In this document: piece after piece, positions 31,833-43,862 of the stretch | How the letters are laid out: every line of letters starts with the position of its first letter | How positions within the stretch are numbered: position 1 is the stretch's first letter | Assembly (NCBI RefSeq): GCF_002575655.3 | Contig: NC_053036.3 | Location: forward strand, 650,401,387-650,465,386 | Length of the DNA stretch: 64,000 nt | Source: Aegilops tauschii subsp. strangulata | Lineage: Eukaryota; Streptophyta; Magnoliopsida; Poales; Poaceae | Direction of reading: 5' to 3' | Notes under the pieces: generated by a model | The model's database searches: none | Told to the model about the DNA's origin: nothing | Seen by the model: only the letters and a program-made list of their open reading frames with translations | Program-made: the position numbers and the translations under genes

Positions 31833-31972
31833 TTGTACTCCCTCAGTTCCTTTATGTAAGGTATATTATTTTTGGTGCATAATTATAGATTAGTTAGGAC
31901 GAAATTACTCTTGGCAAAATTATTGGTTATTGGCAAGTAAATCAGTTAGTCCAGGAAAATAAGAGATACATA

Positions 31973-31977
31973 CAATC
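31973..31977. other. Copy B/C deletion junction with CAATC microhomology
   Basis: Left of this point the sequence follows copy A up to 12331; right of it, copy A from 5403. CAATC is common to both parents (12327-12331 and 5403-5407). About 12.7 kb of the expected array is missing: the last 7.3 kb of unit B and the first 5.4 kb of unit C. Confidence 0.9.
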
Positions 31978-31988
31978 ACTTTATGATC

Positions 31989-31993
31989 ATATT
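31989..31993. repeat. Left target-site duplication ATATT
   Basis: Matches 41603-41607 and the single ATATT at 5419-5423 in copy A. Confidence 0.9.
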
Positions 31994-33573
31994 TGTAGGA
32001 GATATGCCCTAGAGGCAATAATAAATGATATTATTTATCTCCGAGTTCATAATTATGTTTATGTTCCATGCTATAACTGCTATGGTTCTCGAGTCTGCAA
32101 TAACCACGAGGCTCGGAGGAAGACTCATATGCACGTGTGGAATAATAAACGGTAAAATGTATTCCTAGTCTGGCCTCTAAGACTGGCTCAAGTGTTGCAT
32201 GATGGTTATGTTTTCCTGATCATGGGCATGTCTATGTCAGCAACCTTGAGGGCATAATGTTAAGAGAACATTTGTGTTGAATCGACCCGGCATGATGTTA
32301 TGCTATAAGATTCATTCGTCACAAGTTTATTGGTACATAACACAGAGATGGTTAACGTTTGCATGATTCCTTAGACCATGAGAGTATCGAGTTTCTTCAT
32401 GCTTGCTTCATGAACTTTGGGGTTTGTTAAACGTCATCCGTAAATGGGTGGCTATTACGCCGGCTTACGGGTTCATGGAAAAGTGTGTCAAGTAACTTGA
32501 TAGCTCAAGATTGGGATTTGCTCCTCCGACGATGGAGAGATATCTCTGGGCCCTCTCGGTGTTACAGTATCCATCATCGTCTGGCCAGACACTTTGTGAT
32601 TTGATCACGGGGATGCCGGAACACGATAACGAGAAAAGAGAACAATACTGGTAACGAGGTAACTAGCATAGTGGACAAGTTGTTGATCCACGGGAATGCC
32701 AACATGTCTCACCTCGGGTATTTGTAACATATCGCGAAGCAACAGGAATAGCACACGACAACTGGAGGTTCACTCGAATATTTATTCGTGTGGGTATAGG
32801 GGTCAATATGGGTGTCCACGGCTCCGATGTTGATCATTGATCGGAAGGGGTTCCGGGTCATGTCTATACTTCACCGAACCTATAGGGTCACACACTTAAG
32901 GGTCATCTATCTGCTGAATACTAGACAGGGAGTCTGAGAGAAAATCACCGAAAAAGTTTCGGACACCGAAAAGTTTCGGACAGCGGAATCGTACCGCAGA
33001 GAGAGGTCATCGGATAAGTTTCGATGGTACCGAAAAGTTGTTTCGGGATACACCATTAAGTCAAATTGGTTTCGGCACATGCCTGATAATTCTTGGAGGA
33101 TGCCAGAATCATTCTGGAAGCTTTTTGGAATTTTCTGAGATAAAAACCGGAAATGTTCTGGAGCTGCCGGAGCCACTTCATATGCGTTTCGCAGATGAAA
33201 ATCACTAAAACCGGAATTGTTTCGGAACGCGTTGAAAATCATTTTAGTGGGTACTGGAAATGTTCTTAGCCCACATAAATATTTTCAGTTCGATCAGACG
33301 CTGAAAAATGTCGTCGTGAATAGTGAAAATCAGCTTTATGGTTACTTTATGGAAAGCCACCTTTTGGGGCTTTGCTCCAAAAGATCTTGGGGATGACATG
33401 GATGGATAGGAGCCATTTTTTGGGCCCCTCATGAGGGTGTGGCCGGCCACATGGGGTATCCCCCCTTGGGGACCCTCTTGTTCCTTGGTTTCACTCCTAG
33501 GTCCTTGTGGAAGGACTTCATTCATGTGCATTTTCGGTTTTTTGTGAAACTACCCTACCCCCTTGGGATTTCC

Positions 33574-33581
33574 TATAAATA
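33574..33581 (+). promoter_or_regulatory. TATA box in the 5' LTR
   Basis: TATAAATA followed by a GA-rich stretch, about 590 bp before the LTR end, the expected place for the U3/R promoter. Duplicated in the 3' LTR at 41013-41020. Confidence 0.75.
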
Positions 33582-33804
33582 GAGGTGGAGGGGCAGCCCT
33601 CCACACTCATCCCTTGCTCTCATACACATGCCATGCATTATCTGGCTTCTTCTCTCCCTCCCACGAAAAGAGTTTCGTAGGGCCGTAAGGCTGTCTGGGT
33701 TCCGGCAGGAACTAGTTCTGGACGGCGAAGCCCTGCCGGATAGATGACACCGTATGTGTGCAACTCTATAGAGAGATCGTAGTTTCGGTCTTAGTTCGTG
33801 AGTG

Positions 33805-33960
33805 CCTCCCGAAGGGCTGTCCGCGTGACCGTCCGAGTTTCGAAGGTCCTCCCGAAGGGCTGTCCGAGTGACCGTTCGAGTTTCGAAGGTCCTCCCGAAG
33901 GGCTGTCCGCGACACCGTCCGGGGGGCTGTTCGACCGCCTCCTGGAGGGCTGTCTGAGGA
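33805..33960. repeat. 43-bp tandem repeats in the LTR, 5' copy
   Basis: CCTCCCGAAGGGCTGTCCG recurs at 33805, 33848 and 33891 with a 43-bp period, followed by a degenerate fourth unit. Probably within the transcribed leader. The 3' LTR has the same repeats at 41244-41399. Confidence 0.85.
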
Positions 33961-34163
33961 GCAGATGAGGGTATACATCCTCGCGGTTGGGAGGTTGTAA
34001 ATCCTAGCTGCGGGGATCTGCACCGCCGATCGTCATCGACTCTACTTCCCGCTGCGCTACGAGTCGGTAACGAAAAAGATCAAACCATGTATGCAGTCTC
34101 CATAGTGGTCCTGGGCTGGTGCGTAGGTCGGAAAATTTTTGTTTTCTGCTGCGTTCCCCTACA

Positions 34164-34182
34164 GTGGCATCAAGAGCCGTGC
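34164..34182 (-). other. Primer-binding site of the Copia element
   Basis: GTGGCATCAAGAGCC directly after the LTR resembles the initiator-Met tRNA complement TGGTATCAGAGC used by plant Copia elements, with mismatches. Confidence 0.7.
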
Positions 34183-35537
34183 TATGCGTAGATGCAGGTT
34201 TCGATCTAGAATACATGGAGATGTATGGGTATTGCATAATATAATTAGGTAGTAGATGAGATCTATTGCTGAAAATTATTTATGCGGGTGACAGATGAAA
34301 TCTGTTACCCGAGGTTCTTGTTGCTTCCCTAGAATTTGCGTTTGCTCAATCTCGAGACAGCATGGTGGAATTTGACAAAGTTCTGGCAATCCGTGATCCT
34401 GATTGATCATGGAAGTGCTATCAGTTCTTTGGGTTCTGCCGTAGTCAAAAGAAAGATGAAATTCGCAGATGAAAGGGCATTGCAGATATGATCTGCACGG
34501 GGGTCATGCGTATGACGAAGTTTAGTATGGGGCTCGAGATTTAATTATCCCGTGTTTCATACACCCCGAGATGTTAATCTAGCAACCTGAATAATCATAC
34601 TTGATGATAAAACGTTGGTAGCTGCGGTTTAAGTCAAAACCTTAGAAGCCACGTAAAATAAATTTTTGCATAAACCTATTAGAGGCGTCTAACTTGGTTT
34701 TGCAGGATGTGCATGTGATGTGGTATAGCAGTGCTCATACTAATTCGATTATGTATGAGATGATTATATGATGTAATTTGATTAACATGACCTACGTGTC
34801 ATGATTCGGCATGATGGCTGGAGCCATATGATTGCATTTTAATGACCTGCGTGTCAACCTTGTTGTAATGCATTATTTTGTTAGCTATAGAGATAGCAAT
34901 ATTATCTGGTGCATCGACAAGGTGGTGGCAATCTTCGTGAAGGTGACCACCGACGCGAATGCCGAAGACGAAGAAATGAAATACTTCTCCGTCAGAAAGG
35001 GCTATACCATATCATGCTATTATGAATTGCCTGAGATGTTTATCCCTTATGATGCACCCTTCTTGATTGCGCGGTAGTCGCTTTTATTAGGGTGATCTCT
35101 CACTTAAAATATCAAGTAGTTAGTGTTCTCCCAAGTGTAGCACCGTCACGGCACCTATCTTTTCGGGGTGCGCCATGGATGCATGGGTACGAACGATTAG
35201 AGAAGTGTGAGGCGGGTGAGGTCAGACCTCGCAGCAAGATCACTTGGTTGTCTTGACGTTCATGGCAGGATCGTCCTGAGCTCGGAACACACGCATCGAA
35301 AGATGAGCAAGAGTCACATAGAGATGTGATCGGCAAGTTGGCCTACCGATTAAAATTCCCGTTATGAGATGATGATTCTATGGCGATGAATTGAAGTCTG
35401 GATCTTGTATCACTCAAAATTAATTGTGAGAGATATTGATTTGAGTGGGAGCGCACTGTTGAATTAACATGTTTAATTCTCAGTGCAATTAATTATGAAC
35501 AGTGTCTAAGTGTTTCTTGCAAAATAGTTGTAGAATA
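34183..35537. other. Leader of the Copia element, non-coding
   Basis: Long untranslated spacer between primer-binding site and gag. The 81-codon frame at 34832-35077 has no recognisable domain. Confidence 0.5.
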
Positions 35538-36000
35538 ATGGCTCGCGTTTCCACCTTCCCTATTAAAATTGAATAACTGTTAAATATCTGGTTAAAACTT
35601 TACGATTGGTAACGTAATATGAGGATTGTCCTCAAAAGTGCCGAGAAGGACTTTGTCCTATCGCATGCTTTCCGTATCCTCCCGCTAAAGCTATGGATCA
35701 TGTGACTCTCGTCCTTCGATCCAAAAGCTATAATTCTGTTTCAGTCAAGTGCAATATGTTTGCTTCCATGAAACCCAAACTTCGAAAGTTGGGATAGTTA
35801 TATGATATTCATGGAACTGAAAATTATTTTCAGATACAAACAAAGCAATGTTTGTTTGCAAGTATTAGTAAAAGTGTTTACTATGCATTTGACTGTTGGG
35901 AAAGGGATCCAGAAGAACGTCTATCATATAATGAAAGGTGAATAAAACAACAACTTAAAGAGAAAGGAAGTGTCCAAAGGGTGTTAGTATGACTTACACG
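35538..36000 (+). pseudogene. Copia gag relic
   Basis: ATGGCTCGCGTTTCCACC at 35538 opens MARVSTFPIKIE and then stops. Later words (WRNMRIVLKSAEKDFVLSHA in shifted frames) match the N-terminal part of BARE/Angela-like gag. No zinc knuckle remains readable. Confidence 0.6.
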
Positions 36001-36390
36001 CCTAGGAAGTCCGGGGCTAACGCCACTCTTAAGTTGGGTGCTTCTTTTGCGAGTAGGAGAAATACTAAAAGTTAAACTGTTAGAAGTAAAAAGGCAGAAA
36101 GAAAGATGACTGGAATATCCAGCTCATGTATGAATGTCATACAAGTTTTTGCTGTATAGTAGGCTGGTCAAAGATATAGTTCTTGGGAATTATGGTTAAA
36201 CATGTTAATCACTAATTCTTGGGTATTGTGAGTTAATCACAAAGATACCCGCTCGATTGCATTCAATTGCGAATCACTGTAAGAGCTACTGTGGCCTAAA
36301 AGGACTAGCCAGAAATGAGGTTAAGGTATACACAGGGAACATAGTAAATGTTACTATACCTTCCATCGGTGTATTGCCGTCTGTATTTAT

Positions 36391-36750
36391 TTTCATAATT
36401 CATTTAGAGTTTTACAAACTCTATCCCATTGCATAAGGTATCTTGCAAGAAGGTTGTTCATAAGAGAACCTTTTATGCTCGATGTTATGAATAACACAAG
36501 GGCCATACTTTCATTATGAATGAGATGTATGTTATGAATATTGATAATAATACAATACCTCTGGGTTTACTTTCATAATTCATTTTAGAGTTTCATACAC
36601 TCTAGCCCATTGCACAATGTATGTTGCAAAAGAGTTGTTCATAAAAACAACAATTGTTGTTAAGTATTATGAATAAAATGAAGGGCCATGCTTCCATCCA
36701 AGATGGGACGTATGTTATGAATATTGAGGGTAATATGATACATCCATAAC
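36391..36750. repeat. 180-bp tandem duplication inside the Copia interior
   Basis: Units start TTTCATAATTCAT at 36391 and 36571. They share CTCTA(T/G)CCCATTGCA, TTGTTCATAA, AGGGCCAT and GTATGTTATGAATATTGA, at about 75% identity. They lie just before the integrase relic. Confidence 0.8.
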
Positions 36751-36995
36751 ACTGACGCTAAATGTCGCAAGACTAAAAGAATACCACACAAGTGTGGCAC
36801 TACATTTGGTCACATTGGAGAAACCCGCATGGAAAATTCCATTATGATGGATTTTGAAGTCTTTTTGATTTTGAATCATCTGACACTTGCAACTTTCCTC
36901 CGAAAAGTGATGTGACTAAAATACCGTTCACAGGCAATAAGGAACGAACAACAAACTTATTAGTGATCATACATTTGATGTGTGTAGTCCGATAA

Positions 36996-39330
36996 GTGTT
37001 GTTAGTGGTGGATTTATTTATCTTCATAAATGACTCAAGTAGATATATGGATATTTACTTGATGAGACGTAAGTCTGGATCTTTTGAAATCATTCGAAAG
37101 GTTTTCAAAAATGAAGTAGAAGTTATTGTAACAAGAAAATTATGTTTCTGCAAATTGATTGCACAAAGGAATATTTGAGTTACATGTTTAGCGAATGTCT
37201 GATGAGTTGTGAAAGGGGTTTCATAACTTGCACCTCCCGGAACACCACTGCAAGTGAAAAGTCCGTCGAGATGTAATCTAACCATTTATGACATGGTAAG
37301 GTCAAAGATGACATAAATAAATTTGCCATTATCCTTTTTAAAGTGATGCTTTAGAGACTGCGGCTTTTACACTGAAAAGAGCTACATCGGGTCTGTTGAA
37401 ATGAAGCCATGGTATGGTACGCCCAACCATGTTATATCTTTTCTTAACATTTGGAATATGGGGCTTGTGTAAAAGGTTACAAACCTATTCCAAATCAGAC
37501 CAGTGCTACTTTGTAGGTTATACCAAAATGTTGGGTATTCCTCCCTCACTATACCGAGGCAAATAGTTTTGCCGTGAAACGGTGTGCTTTTAAAGAGAAT
37601 GGTTCTTTCAAAAAGGTGAGTGGGAGAATAGTGCAACTCGACGAGATAAACATTATCTAAGTCATCAGATCAAAGGAAAGAGACCTTCGAAGTAATTCCA
37701 GAGTTTCCTACTGCGACTGATACGGAAGTTTCTACAATAAAATGTATGAACTTCGGTCGAACTTGCAGCTGAACCACGTAGGCAAGGCTCGTGCAAACCT
37801 CTCAGGTGCGCAAACGAGATATTGTTGTTAGACAACATTATACCTACGATACACAAGGAAGCGTTGATGGGCCCTGACTCCGGAATTGGCTAAATGCCAA
37901 TACAACCCAAGTTAGTTTCCATATAAGTGATTCAAGATTAAAACCTTGATACACCTTTCGGAAGACTTAGAGTCTAACGAATATTTATGGAACTTAAAAC
38001 TGATATGGATAAAAAATTTTATCCATAAAGCTCGACTTGTTGAAATAACAAGTTCAAGAGTTGACTACGATGAGGTTGTTTTCATCGTAGCGATGCTTAA
38101 AGTCGGTTCGGGTTGAACTAGCAATTAATACATATTTCAATCATGAGATATGAAACATGGATGATAAAAGGATTTCCATCTGATGGAAATGAAAGCTAGG
38201 ACTTGTATATGATACAGTCCAAAGTAATTTGTCGATCTAGAGGATGCTAGTAGGTATGCAAACTTCAGAGTTCCAGCAATGGACAGAAGAGAGCAAAATG
38301 GAGTTGGAATCTTCGTGTTTTGATGAAAGGGTCAAAGGGGTTTTGAGTTCATCAATGGGTAACGAAGATGCTTGTAATTCAAGAAAGTAAGTGGGAGCGT
38401 AATAATATTTCTAAAAACCTTATGTGCTTGGCACATTGGTAATTGGAAATAAATTTCCTGACACGAATTAGGACTTCATTTGAAAATAGTTTTTCGATGA
38501 AGTGCTTAGGCTAAATAGCCTCAATATTAGGCATGATGATCTATGGAGATAGATTTACCTAATGGGGCTAAGCAATGAATACATATTGACAAGATGCTAA
38601 AACCTTTTAGAATTTAAAACGCCAAGGAGTGATTCTTGCCAAAGTCACATGGAAGGAGTTTTTGCAAGACTCGGTGTCCCAAAACACTGATGAGTAAAAT
38701 ACATGATGCAGATTCCACACACTTTTGTGTTTGGATTAATCATGTATTCCATGGTATGTAAAACAACCAGATATGTCCGATACTCCCAAGGTGTTGCGAG
38801 TATGGATACTAAAGTGATCAAAGTACTGATCATGGGGCAACAGTGAAAGATGTCATTGAGTACTAGAGTAAGTACTGATGATATGTTTTCTTGCAAGCGG
38901 AGATCATGAAGAGTTCGTTGTAAAATGTTACATCGATAGTCTTCATCTTTTCACCGTGCGATTTTCGATTTAAGTTAAGGGTTTTGTGTAACACACAATG
39001 TGGTGGCACAGTTAGTTGGAATTTGTTCAAACTAGTTACTGTGGCGAATTCTATAACAAGGGCTAAGTATGTTGACGCTTTAGAAGCGACAAAGAAGATG
39101 TTGAATCATATAGTTCATTCATGAACTTAGTATAGTTCCAAGATGGCTTTTGACAATGGGACACTACTGCAGGTAGTTGCTCCATAACTCAGTCTGAGGA
39201 ATCCAGGTTCGACCTGTGATTCACATACATACAAAGCCAAGTCCACACAAAATATGATTTTTTGTGAAAACGTGAAAACGCGAGGACATGCAAAGATACA
39301 CACGGAACTGAAGTCGTCAGATCCGTTGGA
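36996..39330 (+). pseudogene. Copia pol relic: integrase, reverse transcriptase, RNase H
   Basis: Integrase core remains at 37015-37110 (FINDSSRYMDIYLMRRKS) and 37285-37640 (YDMVRSKM, NLPLSFL, SFLNIWNMG, CAFKENGSFKKVSG). The reverse transcriptase relic runs from about 38000 (HKARLVE, RVDYDE, VAMLK, SWNLR), with RNase H-like words at 39020-39330. Frames shift repeatedly and in-frame stops are frequent. The catalytic YVDD box expected near 38421-38445 is not readable, so the element cannot make its own enzymes. Confidence 0.85.
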
Positions 39331-39417
39331 CATCAGGCTATACCACAAGCGAAGCATATTTACACCGGTGTGCCACAGGTGTAAAGTGCATTAGCATTAA
39401 CTAGATTATTGACTCTA

Positions 39418-39432
39418 GTGCAAGTGGGAGTC
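39418..39432 (+). other. Polypurine tract of the Copia element
   Basis: GTGCAAGTGGGAGTC directly before the 3' LTR, the usual sequence for BARE/Angela-type elements (AAGTGGGAG). Confidence 0.75.
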
Positions 39433-41602
39433 TGTAGGAGATATGCCCTAGAGGCAATAATAAATGATATTATTTATCTCCGAGTTCATAATTATGTTTA
39501 TGTTCCATGCTATAACTGCTATGGTTCTCGAGTCTGCAATAACCACGAGGCTCGGAGGAAGACTCATATGCACGTGTGGAATAATAAACGGTAAAATGTA
39601 TTCCTAGTCTGGCCTCTAAGACTGGCTCAAGTGTTGCATGATGGTTATGTTTTCCTGATCATGGGCATGTCTATGTCAGCAACCTTGAGGGCATAATGTT
39701 AAGAGAACATTTGTGTTGAATCGACCCGGCATGATGTTATGCTATAAGATTCATTCGTCACAAGTTTATTGGTACATAACACAGAGATGGTTAACGTTTG
39801 CATGATTCCTTAGACCATGAGAGTATCGAGTTTCTTCATGCTTGCTTCATGAACTTTGGGGTTTGTTAAACGTCATCCGTAAATGGGTGGCTATTACGGC
39901 GGCTTACGGGTTCATGGAAAAGTGTGTCAAGTAACTTGATAGCTCAAGATTGGGATTTGCTCCTCCGACGATGGAGAGATATCTCTGGGCCCTCTCGGTG
40001 TTACGGTATCCATCATCGTCTGGCCAGACACTTTGTGATTTGATCACGGGGATGCCGGAACACGATAACGAGAAAAGAGAACAATACTGGTAACGAGGTA
40101 ACTAGCATAGTGGACAAGTTGTTGATCCACGGGAATGCCAACATGTCTCACCTCGGGTATTTGTAACATATCGCGAAGCAACAGGAATAGCACACGACAA
40201 CTGGAGGTTCACTCGAATATTTATTCGTGTGGGTATAGGGGTCAATATGGGTGTCCACGGCTCCGATGTTGATCATTGATCGGAAGGGGTTCCGGGTCAT
40301 GTCTATACTTCACCGAACCTATAGGGTCACACACTTAAGGGTCATCTATCTGCTGAATACTAGACAGGGAGTCTGAGAGAAAATCACCGAAAAAGTTTCG
40401 GACACCGAAAAGTTTCGGACAGCGGAATCGTACCGCAGAGAGAGGTCATCGGATAAGTTTCGATGATACCGAAAAGTTGTTTCGGGATACACCATTAAGT
40501 CAAATTGGTTTCGGCACATGCCTGATAATTCTTGGAGGATGCCAGAATCATTCTGGAAGCTTTTTGGAATTTTCTGAGATAAAAACCGGAAATGTTCTGG
40601 AGCTGCCGGAGCCACTTCATATGCGTTTCGCAGATGAAAATCACTAAAACCGGAATTGTTTCGGAACGCGTTGAAAATCATTTTAGTGGGTACTGGAAAT
40701 GTTCTTAGCCCACATAAATATTTTCAGTTCGATCAGACGCTGAAAAATGTCGTCGTGAATAGTGAAAATCAGCTTTATGGTTACTTTATGGAAAGCCACC
40801 TTTTGGGGCTTTGCTCCAAAAGATCTTGGGGATGACATGGATGGATAGGAGCCATTTTTTGGGCCCCTCATGAGGGTGTGGCCGGCCACATGGGGTATCC
40901 CCCCTTGGGGACCCTCTTGTTCCTTGGTTTCACTCCTAGGTCCTTGTGGAAGGACTTCATTCATGTGCATTTTGGGTTTTTTGTGAAACTACCCTACCCC
41001 CTTGGGATTTCCTATAAATAGAGGTGGAGGGGCAGCCCTCCACACTCATCCCTTGCTCTCATACACATGCCATGCATTATCTGGCTTCTTCTCTCCCTCC
41101 CACGAAAAGAGTTTCGTAGGGCCGTAAGGCTGTCTGGGTTCCGGCAGGAACTAGTTCTGGACGGCGAAGCCCTGCCGGATAGATGACACCGTATGTGTGC
41201 AACTCTATAGAGAGATCGTAGTTTCGGTCTTAGTTCGTGAGTGCCTCCCGAAGGGCTGTCCGCGTGACCGTCCGAGTTTCGAAGGTCCTCCCGAAGGGCT
41301 GTCCGAGTGACCGTTCGAGTTTCGAAGGTCCTCCCGAAGGGCTGTCCGCGACACCGTCCGGGGGGCTGTTCGACCGCCTCCTGGAGGGCTGTCTGAGGAG
41401 CAGATGAGGGTATACATCCTCGCGGTTGGGAGGTTGTAAATCCTAGCTGCGGGGATCTGCACCGCCGATCGTCATCGACTCTACTTCCCGCTGCGCTACG
41501 AGTCGGTAACGAAAAAGATCAAACCATGTATGCAGTCTCCATAGTGGTCCTGGGCTGGTGCGTAGGTCGGAAAATTTTTGTTTTCTGCTGCGTTCCCCTA
41601 CA
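39433..41602 (+). repeat. 3' LTR of the Copia element
   Basis: 2170 bp, preceded by the purine tract and followed by the second ATATT. Confidence 0.95.
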
Positions 41603-41607
41603 ATATT
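41603..41607. repeat. Right target-site duplication ATATT
   Basis: See the left duplication at 31989; the flanking match to copies A and D resumes directly here. Confidence 0.9.
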
Positions 41608-42420
41608 GTTCATTGAACTATAGTGAATCAATTATGAGTTCTTTGCTGCGTAATTTTTTTTGAGGGAATTCTTTGCTGCGTAATTAGATAGCCGTGTATG
41701 CTCTTTGATCTATTTGTCTACTTCACTCAAGTTTCATAAGTAGTTCTTCAGAGGGAGTTGTGTGCGGTAGTGGGTACAACTTGCGGTGATCCATCCCAGT
41801 GACAGAAAGGGAATGAGCACGAATTGTATTGTTGCTACTTGCTTCTAAGGATAAAATGATGGTTTCTTTATCACACTTGGATGATAATTTTACTGTCTAC
41901 ATCATGTCATCTTTCTTATTGTAGTACCCTACTATTTATTATGAACTTAATACTTTGAGATGCATGCTGGATAGTGGTCTTTAGGTGGAGTATTAGTTAT
42001 AGTTCTAGTTGGATAATGACCTACATATCGTGGACATTATGCCTATACGAGATTGTGCCATGAATGATCATAGTCATAACTCTATCTTATGTTATTGCGT
42101 ACACCGTTATAATTACTTTTCTCGCTGTTCCAATTTATTATTTTGTCCTATTTATCAATTCCTACCATACCATATAATCTATCCTTGTAACTAGGAGCAC
42201 AAGAAGTTTGACAACGTTCCTGAAACACTGGGGGAAGAGTATTTTGTGTTTGGTGTGCAGGTACCGACGATTTAGGTTGCTGAAGAAATCCCTACTGGTT
42301 CGATAAACCTTTGTTCTCATTCGAGGGAAATACTTATTGGTAGGTTACTTTAGCCTTACACTTTGGGGGGGGGGGGGGAGGGAGGGTGGTTACCCAACAA
42401 CTCTTACGAGAGGGCAAGCA
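41603..42420 (+). mobile_element. Gypsy-type 5' LTR, copy C, right-hand part after the Copia insertion
   Basis: Continues the LTR from copy A position 5419 onward. Its left-hand continuation is only the short stretch 31973-31993, because the first ~690 bp of this LTR were lost in the B/C deletion. The first five bases ATATT are the target-site duplication of the Copia element. Confidence 0.75.
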
Positions 42421-43081
42421 AGTTTTTGGGTGCCGTTGTCGGGGAATTTCTTCCAACTTTAATAGGTCCTACACATTACCACTTTTCTCTCTTGTTATCC
42501 ATCTTACCTAGTTACTTTCTATTTACTATTTGTTTGCCTTTTTGCTTGCTAAAATTTTAAAAACCACAAAAAAATTAAAAGAAAGAATTATATACATTTT
42601 TTAACCTTGTTATCATGGCTAGTAATTCACTTCCTACCACTTCACCCGAGCTAGAAGTGCTTCACTTTAAACAAAGAAGTGGGGAGATATTAAAGCCTAG
42701 TTTATAATGTTGGACACTCATAATAGATCCATAATTAAAATACTTCTTAGTAATTTCTATGTAGGTCTAATCATGCAAAATAGGAGCACTTCATATTATG
42801 TTGCTGAAAGAAACTTCATTGAAAATGACGCTATGAATTCTTACGAAATGAGAATCTAATACCATAAAGTGCGCTCCTTTTTCACAAAAGGGAGTTCAAT
42901 TGCTTGAGAAATTAGGAGAGGTCCAAAGTGATATAATGGACCTAAGTAAAAATGGCTTCCTCCCCCGCCAAAGAAATTAGGAGAAATCTGTCCCTCTGTC
43001 GCCCGCCATTGCTATATAAACCGCTGCCCCAGCCATAGTCGCAGTCATTCGCCTCCGATCCCTCTCTGCACCACTCCTACC

Positions 43082-43862
43082 ATGTATTCCTCCCCCGCCA
43101 AAGCTCTCTGGGACAGGCTGACACCGGACCAGAAGAAGGAGATGGCCGCCATTGCTGCTAGCTGGTTGGCCGGCAGGCAACAGGAGGACGACGACGTCCC
43201 AATGGAGGACGGCCGCCGCCGACGAGTCGGCGCCACCATCCTCCTCCTCCGCGCCACCCTCACTGGTGCACTGCACCATGACCATCGGCGAGGCCCGTTC
43301 CCATTACGTGGACATGGTGTGGGAGGAGCGGTTCTGGGAGGCACAGGCCGCCGCTGCCTACAATCACCACCTTCTCCAGGAGCACCTGCAGGCGGAGGAG
43401 CAGCTCAACGCCGGTAGGAAGATCACGCTGGACGCGGACGTAGCGGAGCAGGTAGTGCTTCTCGAGTCCTACCGCTCCGCCCGCCTCGCCCGCAAGCGGT
43501 ACCGCCAGCGGGTGGCGGAGGTGGTGGCGGCCGCGTACAAGGAGGGCGACAAGGCGGTGTTCGGCAAGACCGACGACGAGGAGGAGGACATCGCCGAAGA
43601 CGGCACATCCGCGGGCGCCGCCGGCAGTGAGGAAGAATAGTGCACAGTAGGTCGCCGCCGCTCGGGTCCCGGGAAGGCCACCACTCCTCCCCTCTCGTCG
43701 AAGCCAAGCTTGGTTGGCTGAACATTGTTGCTTCCCGTGGCTCCGGAGGTGGAAGTTATGGAGGCAGAGCTGGAGAGTGCCGAGGCGGAGCTAGGGAAGG
43801 CGAAGCTTCAGTTCTTGGGGTTCATGGCCGGACACGGGGAACGGGCGCCGATGACCATTTAG
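43082..43862 (+). pseudogene. Decayed unknown gene, copy C
   Basis: Same lesions as 6913-7693 and the B/D alleles at the variable positions. Confidence 0.5.

Larger units (their letters stand above)
19656..31977 (+). repeat. Array unit, copy B (3' part deleted)
   Basis: Matches copy A positions 1 to 12331 and then stops at a CAATC microhomology. The SINE fragment, the transportin exons and the following TIR element are absent. Private alleles include 24073 (Lys instead of Thr codon in the poly-Asn ORF) and 27558. Confidence 0.95.
31994..34163 (+). repeat. 5' LTR of the Copia element
   Basis: 2170 bp, the same length as the 3' LTR. By eye I found four differences between them: 32450 C/G, 32566 A/G, 33027 G/A and 33531 C/G, about 0.2%. 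Confidence 0.95.
31994..41602 (+). mobile_element. Copia LTR retrotransposon, BARE/Angela-like, structurally complete but coding-dead
   Basis: 9609 bp. LTRs start TGTAGGAGATATGCCCTAG and end GCGTTCCCCTACA. It is flanked by the 5-bp duplication ATATT (31989-31993 and 41603-41607), and the uninterrupted target reads CATATTGTTC in the other array copies. A primer-binding site follows the 5' LTR and a purine tract precedes the 3' LTR. The ~5.3-kb interior is in normal Copia order (gag, integrase, reverse transcriptase, RNase H) but has stops and shifts throughout; the longest open frame is under 100 codons. It inserted into the Gypsy LTR of copy C. Confidence 0.95.

Noticed and set aside
32907..33531. 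Minus-strand open frames inside the Copia LTR (111 and 95 codons, repeated at 40346-40970)
   Set aside because: They lie in LTR sequence, are duplicated only because the LTR is, and have no domain.
34832..35077. 81-codon open frame in the Copia leader
   Set aside because: No similarity to gag or any domain I know; it lies upstream of the recognisable gag start.
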